Assembly: GCA_001898645.1 (NCBI GenBank)
Contig: MKUQ01000035.1
Span: forward strand, 21,539-85,538
DNA length: 64,000 bases
Direction: 5' to 3'
Source of the DNA: Burkholderiales bacterium 70-64
Lineage (GTDB): Bacteria > Pseudomonadota > Gammaproteobacteria > Burkholderiales > Burkholderiaceae_E
In this document: positions 38,401-47,000 of the stretch, piece by piece
Position numbering within the stretch: position 1 is the stretch's first letter
Layout: each line of letters begins with the position of its first letter
Notes under the pieces: generated by a model
What the model was told of the DNA's origin: nothing
What the model saw: the letters and a program-made list of their open reading frames with translations, nothing else
Database searches by the model: none
Position numbers and translations under genes: made by a program

Positions 38401-38527
38401 GCAGGCGATGGGTGCGTACTTCGTCGATGACCAGCCAGGCGGCCGTGCCGATGACGGCGATCACCGTGGCGGCGGCAAGCAGGGTTCCGGACCTTTTCGA
38501 CGGCAACAACCAGGCAGGTACGGACAC
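35474..38527 (-). CDS. large class A penicillin-binding protein (GT51 plus transpeptidase), atypical
   Basis: A 1017-residue protein with one N-terminal membrane anchor, a GT51 transglycosylase domain (EDRDL near 165, GGSTLATQIEK near 206) and a transpeptidase domain with all three motifs: STAK (502-505), SVN (609-611) and KTG (929-931). Two oddities stand out. In the GT51 block RTESATEKLRQM a Gln occupies the place of the second catalytic Glu (KINEA in E. coli PBP1b). The SVN-KTG distance is about 320 residues, well above the usual span of under 200, so a large insertion lies between. It may be a glycan-synthesis-deficient or specialised PBP. The start is a GTG at 38527 without a clear ribosome site. 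It is divergent from the DapA-like operon. Confidence 0.88.
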   Translation of the reverse strand: MSVPAWLLPSKRSGTLLAAATVIAVIGTAAWLVIDEVRTHRLQAARLAGIARELRFEVGAGPSDAIRFPEAGPYDERLGYRQLPEFVERLERQGFRVSAQARMSPGMIDLLDRGLFAIYREKDQAGLELRECRGEPTFVARFPQRVYARFESVPSLLVDALLFVEDRDLLDTQQPARNPAIEWDRLAKAVVDQVWRMADGAHPAHGGSTLATQIEKYRHSPDGRTESATEKLRQMASASLRAYLDGEDTLARRREIVTDYLNTVPLAARPGFGEVNGIGDGLWAWYGRDFTEINRLLRDGDDEAPMAEAALRERATAFKQALSLMIAQRRPSWYLFGGEADLAGLTDSYLRLMERAGMISPALRDAALAVRLQRQAQPPPEPAISFTERKAATAVRARLSAMLDVPRAYDLDRLDLAARSTLDGEAQRTATRVLRGLADPATARAAGLYGHSLLQPDDDPGKLVFSFTLFERGEHANLLRVQTDNFDQPFDINEGARLDLGSTAKLRTLVTYLELVADLHARWSGLAPAQLEAVAVSPRDALGRWAKDYLLRSGADATLAAMLEAAMQRRYSASPAEEFFTGGGLHRFGNFEAADNGRVLSVREALERSVNLVFIRLMRDIVHHLMFKVPGSSATLLEDRSDPARQEYLSRFADREGREFIARFYRKYQGKSPQEAEEVLLQGVRTSPRRLSAVFLELEPDADADALGRFLAQRLPGNELSAQTVHALHEKQGPRALPSLADRGYVAGVHPLELWLVGFLRRHPEASLGDAYAASRAERQEVYGWLFKTRNKNAQDVRIRSLLEVEAFLEVQRAWHRLGYPFDALTPSYATALGASGDRPAALAELMGILVNDGLRLPVARIESLAFARGTPYETRLDFDPPPAERVLPHEVAQAARSAVLGVVERGTARRLAGTLARPDGTPLAIGGKTGTGDHRFDVYGRGGQLISSRVVSRSATFVFLIGERYYGTMMAYVREPYAERYRFTSALPTQLLKSLAPALLPFLDRPDSGSACVPLP

Positions 38528-38612
38528 GGTGATTCAGGGCGGATGCAACGCCGTGAAGATACCGTGGCGGCGGGGTGAACGCATACTCAGCCCTGTTGCG
38601 GCAGCCCGACGG

Positions 38613-38642
38613 TCGACGCCGACGCCACGCTTCGCCTATTCT
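38613..38642 (+). promoter_or_regulatory. candidate promoter of the DapA-like/amn operon
   Basis: TCGACG (38613-38618), 18 bases, TATTCT (38637-38642). A start near 38649 leaves too little leader for the ATG at 38653 and favours 38695. Confidence 0.4.
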
Positions 38643-38694
38643 GTATGCACGCATGTCGCGAAAATCGGACATCACCCCTCGTCACGACCCTGTC

Positions 38695-39651
38695 ATGCCG
38701 GTCCCGACCTTCCACGGCGTCTACCCGATCCTGGCCACGCCGTTCGACGACGACGAGCGCCTCGACGAGGCTTCGCTGCGCCGCATGCTCGCTTTCATGC
38801 TGCGCATCGGTGTGGACGGCGTCACCGTGCTGGGCGTGCTCGGCGAAGCCAACCGCATGAGCGATCGCGAGCGAGAGGCGGTGGTGCGCATCGCGCGCGA
38901 GACGCTCGGCGAGGCGATCCCGCTCATCGTCGGCGTCTCGCATCCGGGCACGCGCGCCACCGTCGAGCTCGCGGAGATGGCCGCCCGCTGCGGAGCGAGC
39001 GCCCTGATGGTGGCTCCCACTGCCGAGCCGGTGCCGAGCGAGGCGCGCATCGCCGAGTACTACGCCCGGGTGTGCGAGGGCGTCGGCCTGCCGGTGGTGC
39101 TGCAGGACCATCCCGCCTCCACCGGCGTGCACATGAGCGTGCCGCTGCTCGCGCGCATCGTCGCCGACAATGCGCGCGTCGCCTGCATCAAGGCCGAGGC
39201 GGTGCCCTCGGCGAGCAGGATCGGGGCGCTGCGCACCGCGCTGTCGGCGCCGGGCTCGCGCGAGGTGCCGATGCTCACCGGTCTCGGCGCCCTCTACGGC
39301 CAGTTCGACCTGGAGAGGGGTTCGAGCGGCTACAACACCGGCTTCGCGTTTCCGGAGGTGCTCCAGGCGCACCTGGCGGCGTTCCGCAGCGGCGAGGCGG
39401 CGCTCGCGCGGCGCATCTGGCGCCATTTCCTGCCGCTCATCGTGTTCGAGCAGCAGCCGGGGGTCGGCGTGCGCAAGGAGATCCTGCGCCGGCGCGGCCT
39501 GCTGTCGAGCGCGCGGGTGCGGCATCCGGGCGCCGCCATGGCGAGCGCCGACGCCGGGCAGCTCACGGCGCTCATCGACTTCGTCATGCCGCAGGTCGAC
39601 ATCACCCGGCCGCTCGACGTGGCGGCGGTGATGGAGCGCGCCTCCTCGTGA
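38695..39651 (+). CDS. DapA-family class I aldolase-like protein, non-canonical active site
   Basis: A 318-residue protein of the dihydrodipicolinate synthase/N-acetylneuraminate lyase family. The Schiff-base Lys is K166 (ACIKAEA), and GVTVLGVLGEANRMSDRER is the family entry block. The usual Tyr of YNxP is replaced: the sequence reads LQDHPAS (Q137), so it cannot be a standard DapA. The class often acts on 2-oxo acids, but the substrate here is unknown. ATG 38695 is used; ATG 38653 is possible but sits at the promoter. Its stop overlaps the GTG of amn (GTGA), so the two are coupled. Confidence 0.87.
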   Translation: MPVPTFHGVYPILATPFDDDERLDEASLRRMLAFMLRIGVDGVTVLGVLGEANRMSDREREAVVRIARETLGEAIPLIVGVSHPGTRATVELAEMAARCGASALMVAPTAEPVPSEARIAEYYARVCEGVGLPVVLQDHPASTGVHMSVPLLARIVADNARVACIKAEAVPSASRIGALRTALSAPGSREVPMLTGLGALYGQFDLERGSSGYNTGFAFPEVLQAHLAAFRSGEAALARRIWRHFLPLIVFEQQPGVGVRKEILRRRGLLSSARVRHPGAAMASADAGQLTALIDFVMPQVDITRPLDVAAVMERASS

Positions 39652-41147
39652 ACGAACCGGCCGCCTTCTTCGCGCCCGCGCCGTTCGACGACGCGCGGGC
39701 CGCGCTCGAACGCGTGCGCGCCGTCTACCAGGCCAACGTCGACTGGCTGCACGAGGCGTTCGCGCGCTTCGCCTCGGGCGAGGACACGGGCCGCCGCGTG
39801 CGCGCCTGCTATCCGTTCGTGCGCCTGCGTACCGAATCGGTGCTGCGTCCCGATTCGCGCCTGAGCTACGGCTTCGTGGCGGGCGCCGGCACCTACGAGA
39901 CCACCCTGACGCGGCCGGACCTCTTCGGCGAGTACTACCTCGAGCAGTTCGAGCTGCTGATGCGCAACCATCGCGTACCGCTCGAGGTCGGTACCAGCAC
40001 CCAGCCGATTCCGGTGCACTTCTGCATCGGCGAGCACGATCCGGTGGAGGGCACGCTCACCGCGCAGCGCCGCCGCCGGATGCGCGACTGCTTCGACCTG
40101 CCCGACCTCGGCGCGATGGACGACGGCATTGCCAACGGCACCCACGAGCCGCGGCCGGGCCAGCCGCACCCGCTGGCCCTGTTCACCGCGCCGCGGGTCG
40201 ACTATTCGCTGCATCGCCTGCGCCACTACACGGGGACCAGCCCGGAGCATTTCCAGAACTTCGTGCTGTTCACCAACTACCAGTTCTACGTCGACCAGTT
40301 CGTCAGGCTGGGCCGCGAGCTGATGGCCGGGCCCCCGCAGCAGCACCGCTACGCTGCCTTCGTCGAGCCGGGCGATGTCGTGACCCGCTGCGCCGGCACC
40401 GCGGGCGCGGGCCGGGAAGCGTCCGGCGCGCCGCCGCCGCGGCTGCCGCAGATGCCGGCCTACCACCTGGTGCGCGAGGACCGGGCCGGCATCACCATGA
40501 TCAACATCGGCGTGGGCCCGGCCAACGCGAGGACCATCACCGATCACGTCGCGGTGCTGCGTCCCCACGCCTGGATCATGCTCGGCCATTGCGCGGGGCT
40601 GCGCAACACGCAGGAGCTCGGCGATTACGTGCTGGCGCACGGCTACGTGCGCGAGGATCACGTGCTCGACGAAGAGCTGCCGCTGTGGGTGCCGATCCCG
40701 GCTCTGGCCGAGGTGCAGGTGGCGCTCGAGACGGCGGTGGCCGAGATCACGCAGCTGCGCGGCTTCGAGCTCAAGCGGCTGATGCGCACCGGCACCGTGG
40801 CGAGCACCGACAACCGCAACTGGGAGCTGCTGCCCTCGCACGGCGTGGCGAGCACGCCCGAGCGCCGCTTCAGCCAGAGCCGGGCGATCGCGCTCGACAT
40901 GGAGTCGGCCACCATCGCCGGCAACGGCTTCCGCTTCCGCGTACCCTACGGCACGCTGCTGTGCGTCAGCGACAAGCCGCTGCACGGCGAGATCAAGCTC
41001 CCGGGCATGGCCGACCGGTTCTACCGCGAACGCGTCGAGCAGCATCTGCGCATCGGCATGCGCGCCCTGGAGCTGCTGCGCGAGCAGGGCGTCGAGCGGC
41101 TGCACAGCCGCAAGCTGCGCAGCTTCGCGGAAGTCGCCTTCCAGTAG
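39648..41147 (+). CDS. amn: AMP nucleosidase
   Basis: A 499-residue enzyme splitting AMP into adenine and ribose 5-phosphate. The N-terminal Amn-specific domain contains YPFVRLRTESVLRPDSRLSYG. The C-terminal nucleoside-phosphorylase fold has GPANARTITDHVAVLRPHAWIMLGHCAG and ALDMESATIAGNGFRFRVPYGT, where the MESA Glu binds ribose. It starts at GTG 39648, overlapping the DapA-like stop. It is followed 11 bp later by the secreted zinc enzyme gene, so it is the middle gene of three. Confidence 0.94.
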   Translation: MNEPAAFFAPAPFDDARAALERVRAVYQANVDWLHEAFARFASGEDTGRRVRACYPFVRLRTESVLRPDSRLSYGFVAGAGTYETTLTRPDLFGEYYLEQFELLMRNHRVPLEVGTSTQPIPVHFCIGEHDPVEGTLTAQRRRRMRDCFDLPDLGAMDDGIANGTHEPRPGQPHPLALFTAPRVDYSLHRLRHYTGTSPEHFQNFVLFTNYQFYVDQFVRLGRELMAGPPQQHRYAAFVEPGDVVTRCAGTAGAGREASGAPPPRLPQMPAYHLVREDRAGITMINIGVGPANARTITDHVAVLRPHAWIMLGHCAGLRNTQELGDYVLAHGYVREDHVLDEELPLWVPIPALAEVQVALETAVAEITQLRGFELKRLMRTGTVASTDNRNWELLPSHGVASTPERRFSQSRAIALDMESATIAGNGFRFRVPYGTLLCVSDKPLHGEIKLPGMADRFYRERVEQHLRIGMRALELLREQGVERLHSRKLRSFAEVAFQ

Positions 41148-41158
41148 CGGGGTCCGCC

Positions 41159-42595
41159 ATGCACCTGTCGCCGCACCTGCCTTCCCTCGTCGTGGCGCGG
41201 CTGCTGGCGCGCGCCGCGCTGCTGGCGCTGTGCGCCGCCTGCGCGCCCGCGGCGTTCGCCTGGAGCAACCACACGCTGGGTGCCTGGCCGGCGCTCGCGG
41301 GCATGCCGGAGCTGCACGAGCTCGCCCCGGTGCGCGTCGAGAGCCTCGAGACCTTTCTCGCCGCCGAGGCGGCGAATCTCGAGGCGGTGCTCGATGCCGA
41401 AGAGCGCTGGGCACGCGAGCACGTGCCCGTCTACCCGCCGCGGCCCGATGCGCTGCGGTTCACCGCGGCCGGAGCGGCCGGGCCCGGCGAGCTGCAAAGC
41501 CGCTTCATCGCCGCGGTGCGCATCGCGCCCGATTCGCGCCTCGGGCTGTTCCTGCAGCGCCTGCCCGGCGATCCGCCCGACGGCCGTGCCGGCGTGCCGG
41601 CGCGCAACGTGACCACGCTCGCGCGCGACCACGCCGTGGAGTCGGCGCGCTATGCCGCCCTGCGCGAAGGCGAGGCCGTCTCCTCCCTCGCGGTGCTCGC
41701 CACGGCGTGCGACGAGCCCGACTACGGCCTGGACATCGGCCTGTGGGAGGACAACGGCACCCCGCAGGGCCGGCTCTACGGCTTCGGCAAGCAGCCGTTC
41801 GGCAACCCGGCGCTCGACTTCGGCAGCCAGGCTCCGTTCCACATGGGCTTCTACCACGAGGCGGCCATCATCTACGCGGCCGCCGGCTTCCTGAAGCGCA
41901 CCTATCCCGAGTACCGCATCCATCTGTGGAAGACGCTGGCGCTGCATGCGCTGCGCACCGGGCACGACTACTGGGGCTGGCGCTTCGCGGGCTGGGCGCT
42001 GCACTACCTGCAGGATCTCACCCAGCCCTACCACGCGCGGGTGCTGCCCGGGGTGGGCACGGCGCGGATGCTGTGGATCAACGCGCTGCACATGGCCGGC
42101 TGGCCGCGGGCACGCGACCAGGCGGTCACGCTGGTCTCCAACCGCCATCTGGCGCTGGAGAACTTCGCGCGCACCGCGATGATCTCAGGCGGCCGCGAAA
42201 TCCGTGGGGCAGGGCCGCTCGTCGAGGCGCTGGCGGGCCGCACAGCCGTCGGCGGCCAAACCGCGTACGACGACGACAGCCCGCGCGCGGTGGTGTCGCG
42301 CCATGCGGCGGACGCCGCCGACGAGGTCGACCGGATCATCGCGGCTTCGCTGCCTGCGCGCTATGTCGACGATCCGGGCTTCGAGTTCGGCGTCGCCGAG
42401 GACGGCATCGACCTGTACGCGTCGCTGGGCCGCGACGATCCGGCGAAACGCGATGCGATGATGCGCATGCTCGCGCCCCTGATGGCCGAGTTCGGCACGC
42501 ATACACGTGCATTCGTGCGGGCGCTGCTGGCCGATCCGGGCCTCAGCGACGCGATGTCGCGCCGCGGCGCCCGTTCGCCGCCAGGATCTTCCTGA
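41159..42595 (+). CDS. secreted zinc-dependent phospholipase C/P1-nuclease superfamily enzyme
   Basis: A 478-residue exported protein. The signal peptide is cut after PAAFA, leaving an N-terminal Trp (WSNHTLGAW). In this superfamily the mature N-terminal Trp is a zinc ligand. Other ligands are visible in HYLQDLTQPYH (HxxxD and a later His) and in RHLALENF (HxxxE). The superfamily contains phospholipase C of Bacillus and S1/P1 nucleases; which one applies is not settled by sequence alone. It starts at ATG 41159, 11 bp after amn. Nuclease action would supply 5'-AMP for amn. Its last 53 bases overlap the end of the radical-SAM gene on the other strand. Confidence 0.78.
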   Translation: MHLSPHLPSLVVARLLARAALLALCAACAPAAFAWSNHTLGAWPALAGMPELHELAPVRVESLETFLAAEAANLEAVLDAEERWAREHVPVYPPRPDALRFTAAGAAGPGELQSRFIAAVRIAPDSRLGLFLQRLPGDPPDGRAGVPARNVTTLARDHAVESARYAALREGEAVSSLAVLATACDEPDYGLDIGLWEDNGTPQGRLYGFGKQPFGNPALDFGSQAPFHMGFYHEAAIIYAAAGFLKRTYPEYRIHLWKTLALHALRTGHDYWGWRFAGWALHYLQDLTQPYHARVLPGVGTARMLWINALHMAGWPRARDQAVTLVSNRHLALENFARTAMISGGREIRGAGPLVEALAGRTAVGGQTAYDDDSPRAVVSRHAADAADEVDRIIAASLPARYVDDPGFEFGVAEDGIDLYASLGRDDPAKRDAMMRMLAPLMAEFGTHTRAFVRALLADPGLSDAMSRRGARSPPGSS

Positions 42596-43793
42596 TCAGC
42601 GCCGGGCTTTCCCCGCGCCGGTGGAGGTCGGCCATCGCCCGCATCGGCGGATCGATGTGCGTGAAGAAGGCGAGATAGCCCGCGCACAGGTGGTTCAACC
42701 CCTCCTCGCCCTCGGCCGTGACGTCGTGGCGATGCTTGGGGCATCCGCCCCGGCAGGCGAACAGCACCGGGCACGTACGGCAGCGCTGCGGCAGGCGGTC
42801 GCGCTTGTCGCGCCCGAAGCGCCGCTGCTCGGGGCTGCCGGCGAGCTCGGCGAGGGACGCATCGTGCAGGCTGCCGCGCCGGAAGCGCGGGTAGACGTAG
42901 TGGTCGCAGGCGTAGACCGATCCGTCGTGCTCGATGGCCAGCGCCGCGCCGCAGACTTCGCTGTGCACGCACAGCCCGCCGGGCAGGCCCAGCCACTTGG
43001 CCAGCGCGACCTCGAACAGCTGGACGTGGATGTTCCCGACGTCGTGCCGGACCCAGCGATCGAAGATCGTGACCAGGAAGCGCCCCCAGTCCTCGCCCGT
43101 CACCGACCAGTCGGTGACGGGCCGGCGGCCGATGGCGATCCCGTCGGGCGCACCGAGCGCGAGGCCCTGGCCGCGCTCGTCTTCGTCGGCCACGGCCTCC
43201 ACCACCGGGATGAACTGCATGTGGCGCGAGCCGATGTCCTTGAGGAAGCGGTAGACCTCCAGCGGCCGGCCGCTGTTGGCGCGGCTCACGCAGGTCAGCG
43301 TGTTGAAGGCCACCTCGTGGCGGCGCAGGACCTCCAGGCCGCGCATCGCCGCGGCCCAGGTGCCGCGCCCGCGCGCGTCCACGCGGCTGCGATCGTGCAG
43401 CGCCTGCGGTCCGTCGATGCTCAGGCCGACCAGGAAGTCGTGCTCGGCCAGGAAGGCGCCCCACTCGTCGTCCAGCAGCGTGCCGTTGGTCTGCAAGGCG
43501 TTCTCGATCGTCCTGCCGCCGGCGTAGCGGCGCTGCAGCGCCACCACCCTGCGAAAGAAATCGACCCCTGCGAGGGTGGGCTCGCCGCCCTGCCAGGCGA
43601 AGTCGACATGCCTGCCGGGCTGGGCTTCGATGTACTGGCGCACGAACGCTTCCAGCGTCTCGTCGCTCATGCGCCAGTGCGGCGCCGGCGCGAAGAAGGC
43701 CTCCTTCTCGAGATAGAAGCAGTAGCGGCAGCGAAGGTTGCACTTCGGGCCGATCGGCTTGGCCATCAGGTGGAAGGGGAACGCGGCGGGCAT
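42543..43793 (-). CDS. radical SAM/SPASM protein, anaerobic sulfatase-maturase type
   Basis: A 416-residue radical SAM protein. The cluster motif is CNLRCRYCFYLEKE, followed by WQGGEPTLAG and LQTNGTLLDDEW. The C-terminal SPASM cysteines are in CGAALAIEHDGSVYACDHY and CRTCPVLFACRGGCPKHR. The order matches anaerobic sulfatase-maturing enzymes, which turn an active-site Cys/Ser of sulfatases into formylglycine. No sulfatase is in the window. ATG 43793 has CGGAG seven bases upstream. The track's 1766-residue ORF is this gene plus antisense of the oxoprolinase. It overlaps the converging phospholipase-like gene by 53 bp. Confidence 0.88.
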   Translation of the reverse strand: MPAAFPFHLMAKPIGPKCNLRCRYCFYLEKEAFFAPAPHWRMSDETLEAFVRQYIEAQPGRHVDFAWQGGEPTLAGVDFFRRVVALQRRYAGGRTIENALQTNGTLLDDEWGAFLAEHDFLVGLSIDGPQALHDRSRVDARGRGTWAAAMRGLEVLRRHEVAFNTLTCVSRANSGRPLEVYRFLKDIGSRHMQFIPVVEAVADEDERGQGLALGAPDGIAIGRRPVTDWSVTGEDWGRFLVTIFDRWVRHDVGNIHVQLFEVALAKWLGLPGGLCVHSEVCGAALAIEHDGSVYACDHYVYPRFRRGSLHDASLAELAGSPEQRRFGRDKRDRLPQRCRTCPVLFACRGGCPKHRHDVTAEGEEGLNHLCAGYLAFFTHIDPPMRAMADLHRRGESPALIRKILAANGRRGATSRR

Positions 43794-44036
43794 CGCGGCA
43801 CTCCGGGTTTGTCCGCAGGATAGTTGATTTCTTCCATCAGCGGCTGCGGACCTATCGTTCGCCGCATGATCCAGATCGACTCCCCCCGCCGGCTCATCGC
43901 CGGCCGTCACCGCGCCGCCCATCCTTCGCGGCGTCCTGCCATCTCGTAGAATGATCGTCCCGGCTGCGTGCGGGCGCGCGCATCGCCGGCGCGCCCCACC
44001 GTACTCCCGGATTCCCCTCGTTTCCTGGCACCGGAC

Positions 44037-47000
44037 GTGACCACCTGGCAGTTCTGGATCGATCGCGGCGGCACCTTCACCGACGTCGTGGCGCGGCGTC
44101 CCGACGGCACCTTGGCGACGGCGAAGCTGCTGTCCGAGAACCCGGAGCACTACGAGGATGCCGCGGTCGAGGGCATCCGCCGCATGCTCGGCCTCGCCCC
44201 CGGCGAGCCGATCGGCCCCGAGCGCGTGGAGGTCGTCAAGATGGGCACCACGGTGGCCACCAACGCGCTGCTCGAGCGCCGTGGCGAGCCGCTGGTGCTG
44301 GCGATCACGCGCGGCTTTCGCGACGCGCTGCGCATCGCCTACCAGAACCGGCCGCGGCTGTTCGATCGGCGCATCGTGCTGCCCGAGATGCTGTATCGCG
44401 AGGTGATCGAGGTCGACGAGCGCGTCGGCGCCGACGGCAGCGTCGTGCGCGCGCTCGACGAGGCGGGCGCGCGCGCGGCGCTCTCGGCGGCGTACCGGCG
44501 CGGCCTGCGCGCGATCGCGATCGTGCTGATGCACGGCTACCGGTACGCGGCGCACGAGGAACGGCTCGCCGCCATCGCAGGCGAGATCGGCTTCACGCAG
44601 ATCTCGGTCTCGCATCGCGTTTCGCCGCTGATCAGGCTCGTCGGCCGCGGCGACACCACCGTCGTCGATGCCTATCTGTCGCCGGTGCTGCATCGCTACG
44701 TCGATCGCGTCGCTCGCGCGCTGCCGGGCATACGCCTGCAGTTCATGCAGTCCAACGGCGGGCTGGCCGATGCGCGCGCCTTCCAGGGCAAGGATTCCAT
44801 CCTGTCGGGGCCGGCCGGGGGCATCGTCGGCATGGCGCGGGTGAGCGCGGCCGCCGGCTTCGATCGCGTGATCGGCTTCGACATGGGAGGCACCTCGACC
44901 GACGTATCGCATTTCGCCGGCGAGCTCGAGCGCGAATTCGACACGCTGGTGGCCGGCGTGAGGGTGCGCGCGCCGATGCTGGGCATCCACACGGTGGCCG
45001 CCGGCGGCGGCTCCATCCTCCATTTCGACGGCGCGCGCCTGCGCGTGGGGCCCGATTCGGCCGGCGCCGATCCGGGGCCGGCGTGCTATCGGCGCGGCGG
45101 CCCGCTCACGGTCACCGATGCCAACCTGATGCTGGGCAGGATCCAGCCCGATTTCTTTCCGGCGGTGTTCGGCCCGCGCGGCGACCAGCCGCTCGATGCG
45201 CTCGTCGTGCGCGAGCGCTTCGCCGAGCTGGCCGCGCGCATCGCCGCCGGGACCGGCCGCGCCATGACGCCCGAAGAGGTGGCGCAGGGCTTCGTCGACA
45301 TCGCGGTGGCCAACATGGCCAACGCGATCAAGAAGATCTCGGTGCAGCGCGGCTACGACATCACGCGCTACACGCTCACCACCTTCGGCGGCGCCGGCGG
45401 CCAGCATGCCTGCGAGGTCGCCGATGCGCTGGCCATGCCGCGGGTGCTGGCGCATCCGCTGGCCGGCGTGCTGTCGGCCTACGGCATGGGGCTGGCCGGG
45501 CAGGCGGCGATGCGCGAGCGCTCGGTCGAGCACCGCTTCGACGATGCTGGCCTGGCCGGGGCACGCGGGGTGCTCGACGAGCTGGAGGAGGCCGCCCGCG
45601 CGGAGCTCGCCGCGCAGGGCGAGGCGGAGGGCTCGGTGCGCATGCGCCGCCTGCTGCACCTGCGCTACGAGGGCACCGATACCGCGCTGGCGGTCGAGGC
45701 CGACACGGCGGCGGCCATGCTCGAGCGCTTCGAGGCCGCCTACCGGCAGCGCTTCGCCTTCCTGATGCCGGACCGCGCGCTGGTGATCGACTCGGCGGTG
45801 GTCGAGGCCGCCGGCGAGCCCGGGCAGGGTGCCTCGCTCGCGCCGCCCGGCGAGCGCACCGGTGTGCTCGCGCCGCAGGCGCGCGTGCGCATGTTCACGC
45901 GCGGCGCCTGGCACGAGGCGCCGCTGTGGCGGCGCGAGCAGCTCGTGGCCGGCGACGTGCTCGACGGCCCGGCGATCGTGGCCGAACCGACCGCGACCAC
46001 GGTCATCGAGCCCGGCTGGCGCGCGCGGCTCGGCGAGCGCGGCGACCTGGTGCTCGAGCGCCGCGAGCCGCGCCCGCAGCGCTCGGCGGTGGGCACCGAG
46101 GCCGATCCGGTGATGCTGGAGATCTTCAACAACCTGTTCATGTCGGTCGCCGAGCAGATGGGCTACCGGCTGCAGAACACCGCGCACTCGGTGAACATCA
46201 AGGAACGGCTCGACTTCTCCTGCGCGGTGTTCGATGCGGCCGGCCGCCTGGTGGCCAACGCACCGCACATGCCGGTGCATCTGGGCTCGATGGGCGCGAG
46301 CGTGCGCGCGATCATGCGCGCGCACGCGCCCGGCCCGGGCGCGGCGCCGCTGGCCCCGGGCGACGTCTACGTGCTCAACGATCCCTATGCAGGGGGCACG
46401 CACCTGCCCGACGTCACCGTGATCACGCCGGTGTTCGACGAGGCGGGCGCGACCATCCTCTTCTACGTCGGCTCGCGCGGCCACCATGCCGACATCGGCG
46501 GCACCACGCCGGGCTCGATGCCGCCCGGCAGCGCCCACATCGACGAGGAGGGCGTGCTGCTCACCGATTTCCAGCTCGTCGGCGCCGGGAGGCTGCACGA
46601 GGCGGCGCTGCGCGAGCGGCTCGCCGGCGCGCGCCATCCGGCGCGCAACCCCGACCAGAACCTCGCCGACCTGCGCGCGCAGGTCGCCGCCAACGAGAAG
46701 GGCCGCGAGGAGCTGGTGAAGATGGTCCGCCACTTCGGCCTCGACGTCGTGCAGGCCTACATGCGCCACGTGCAGGACAACGCCGAGGCCTCGGTGCGCC
46801 GGGTGATCGGCGCGCTCAGGGACGGCAGCTTCGAGGTGAGGCTCGACAACGGCGCCGTGATCCGTGTGCGCATCGCGGTCGATCGTGCGGCGCGTTCGGC
46901 CGTGGTCGACTTCGCCGGCACCTCGGCGCAGCAGCCGAACAACTTCAACGCGCCGCTGGCCGTCACCATGGCCGCCGTGCTCTACGTGTTCCGCACGCTG

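Noticed and set aside
35723-38578. Plus-strand ORF of 951 residues
   Set aside because: Antisense of the penicillin-binding protein; no domain visible, and the opposite strand has all PBP motifs.
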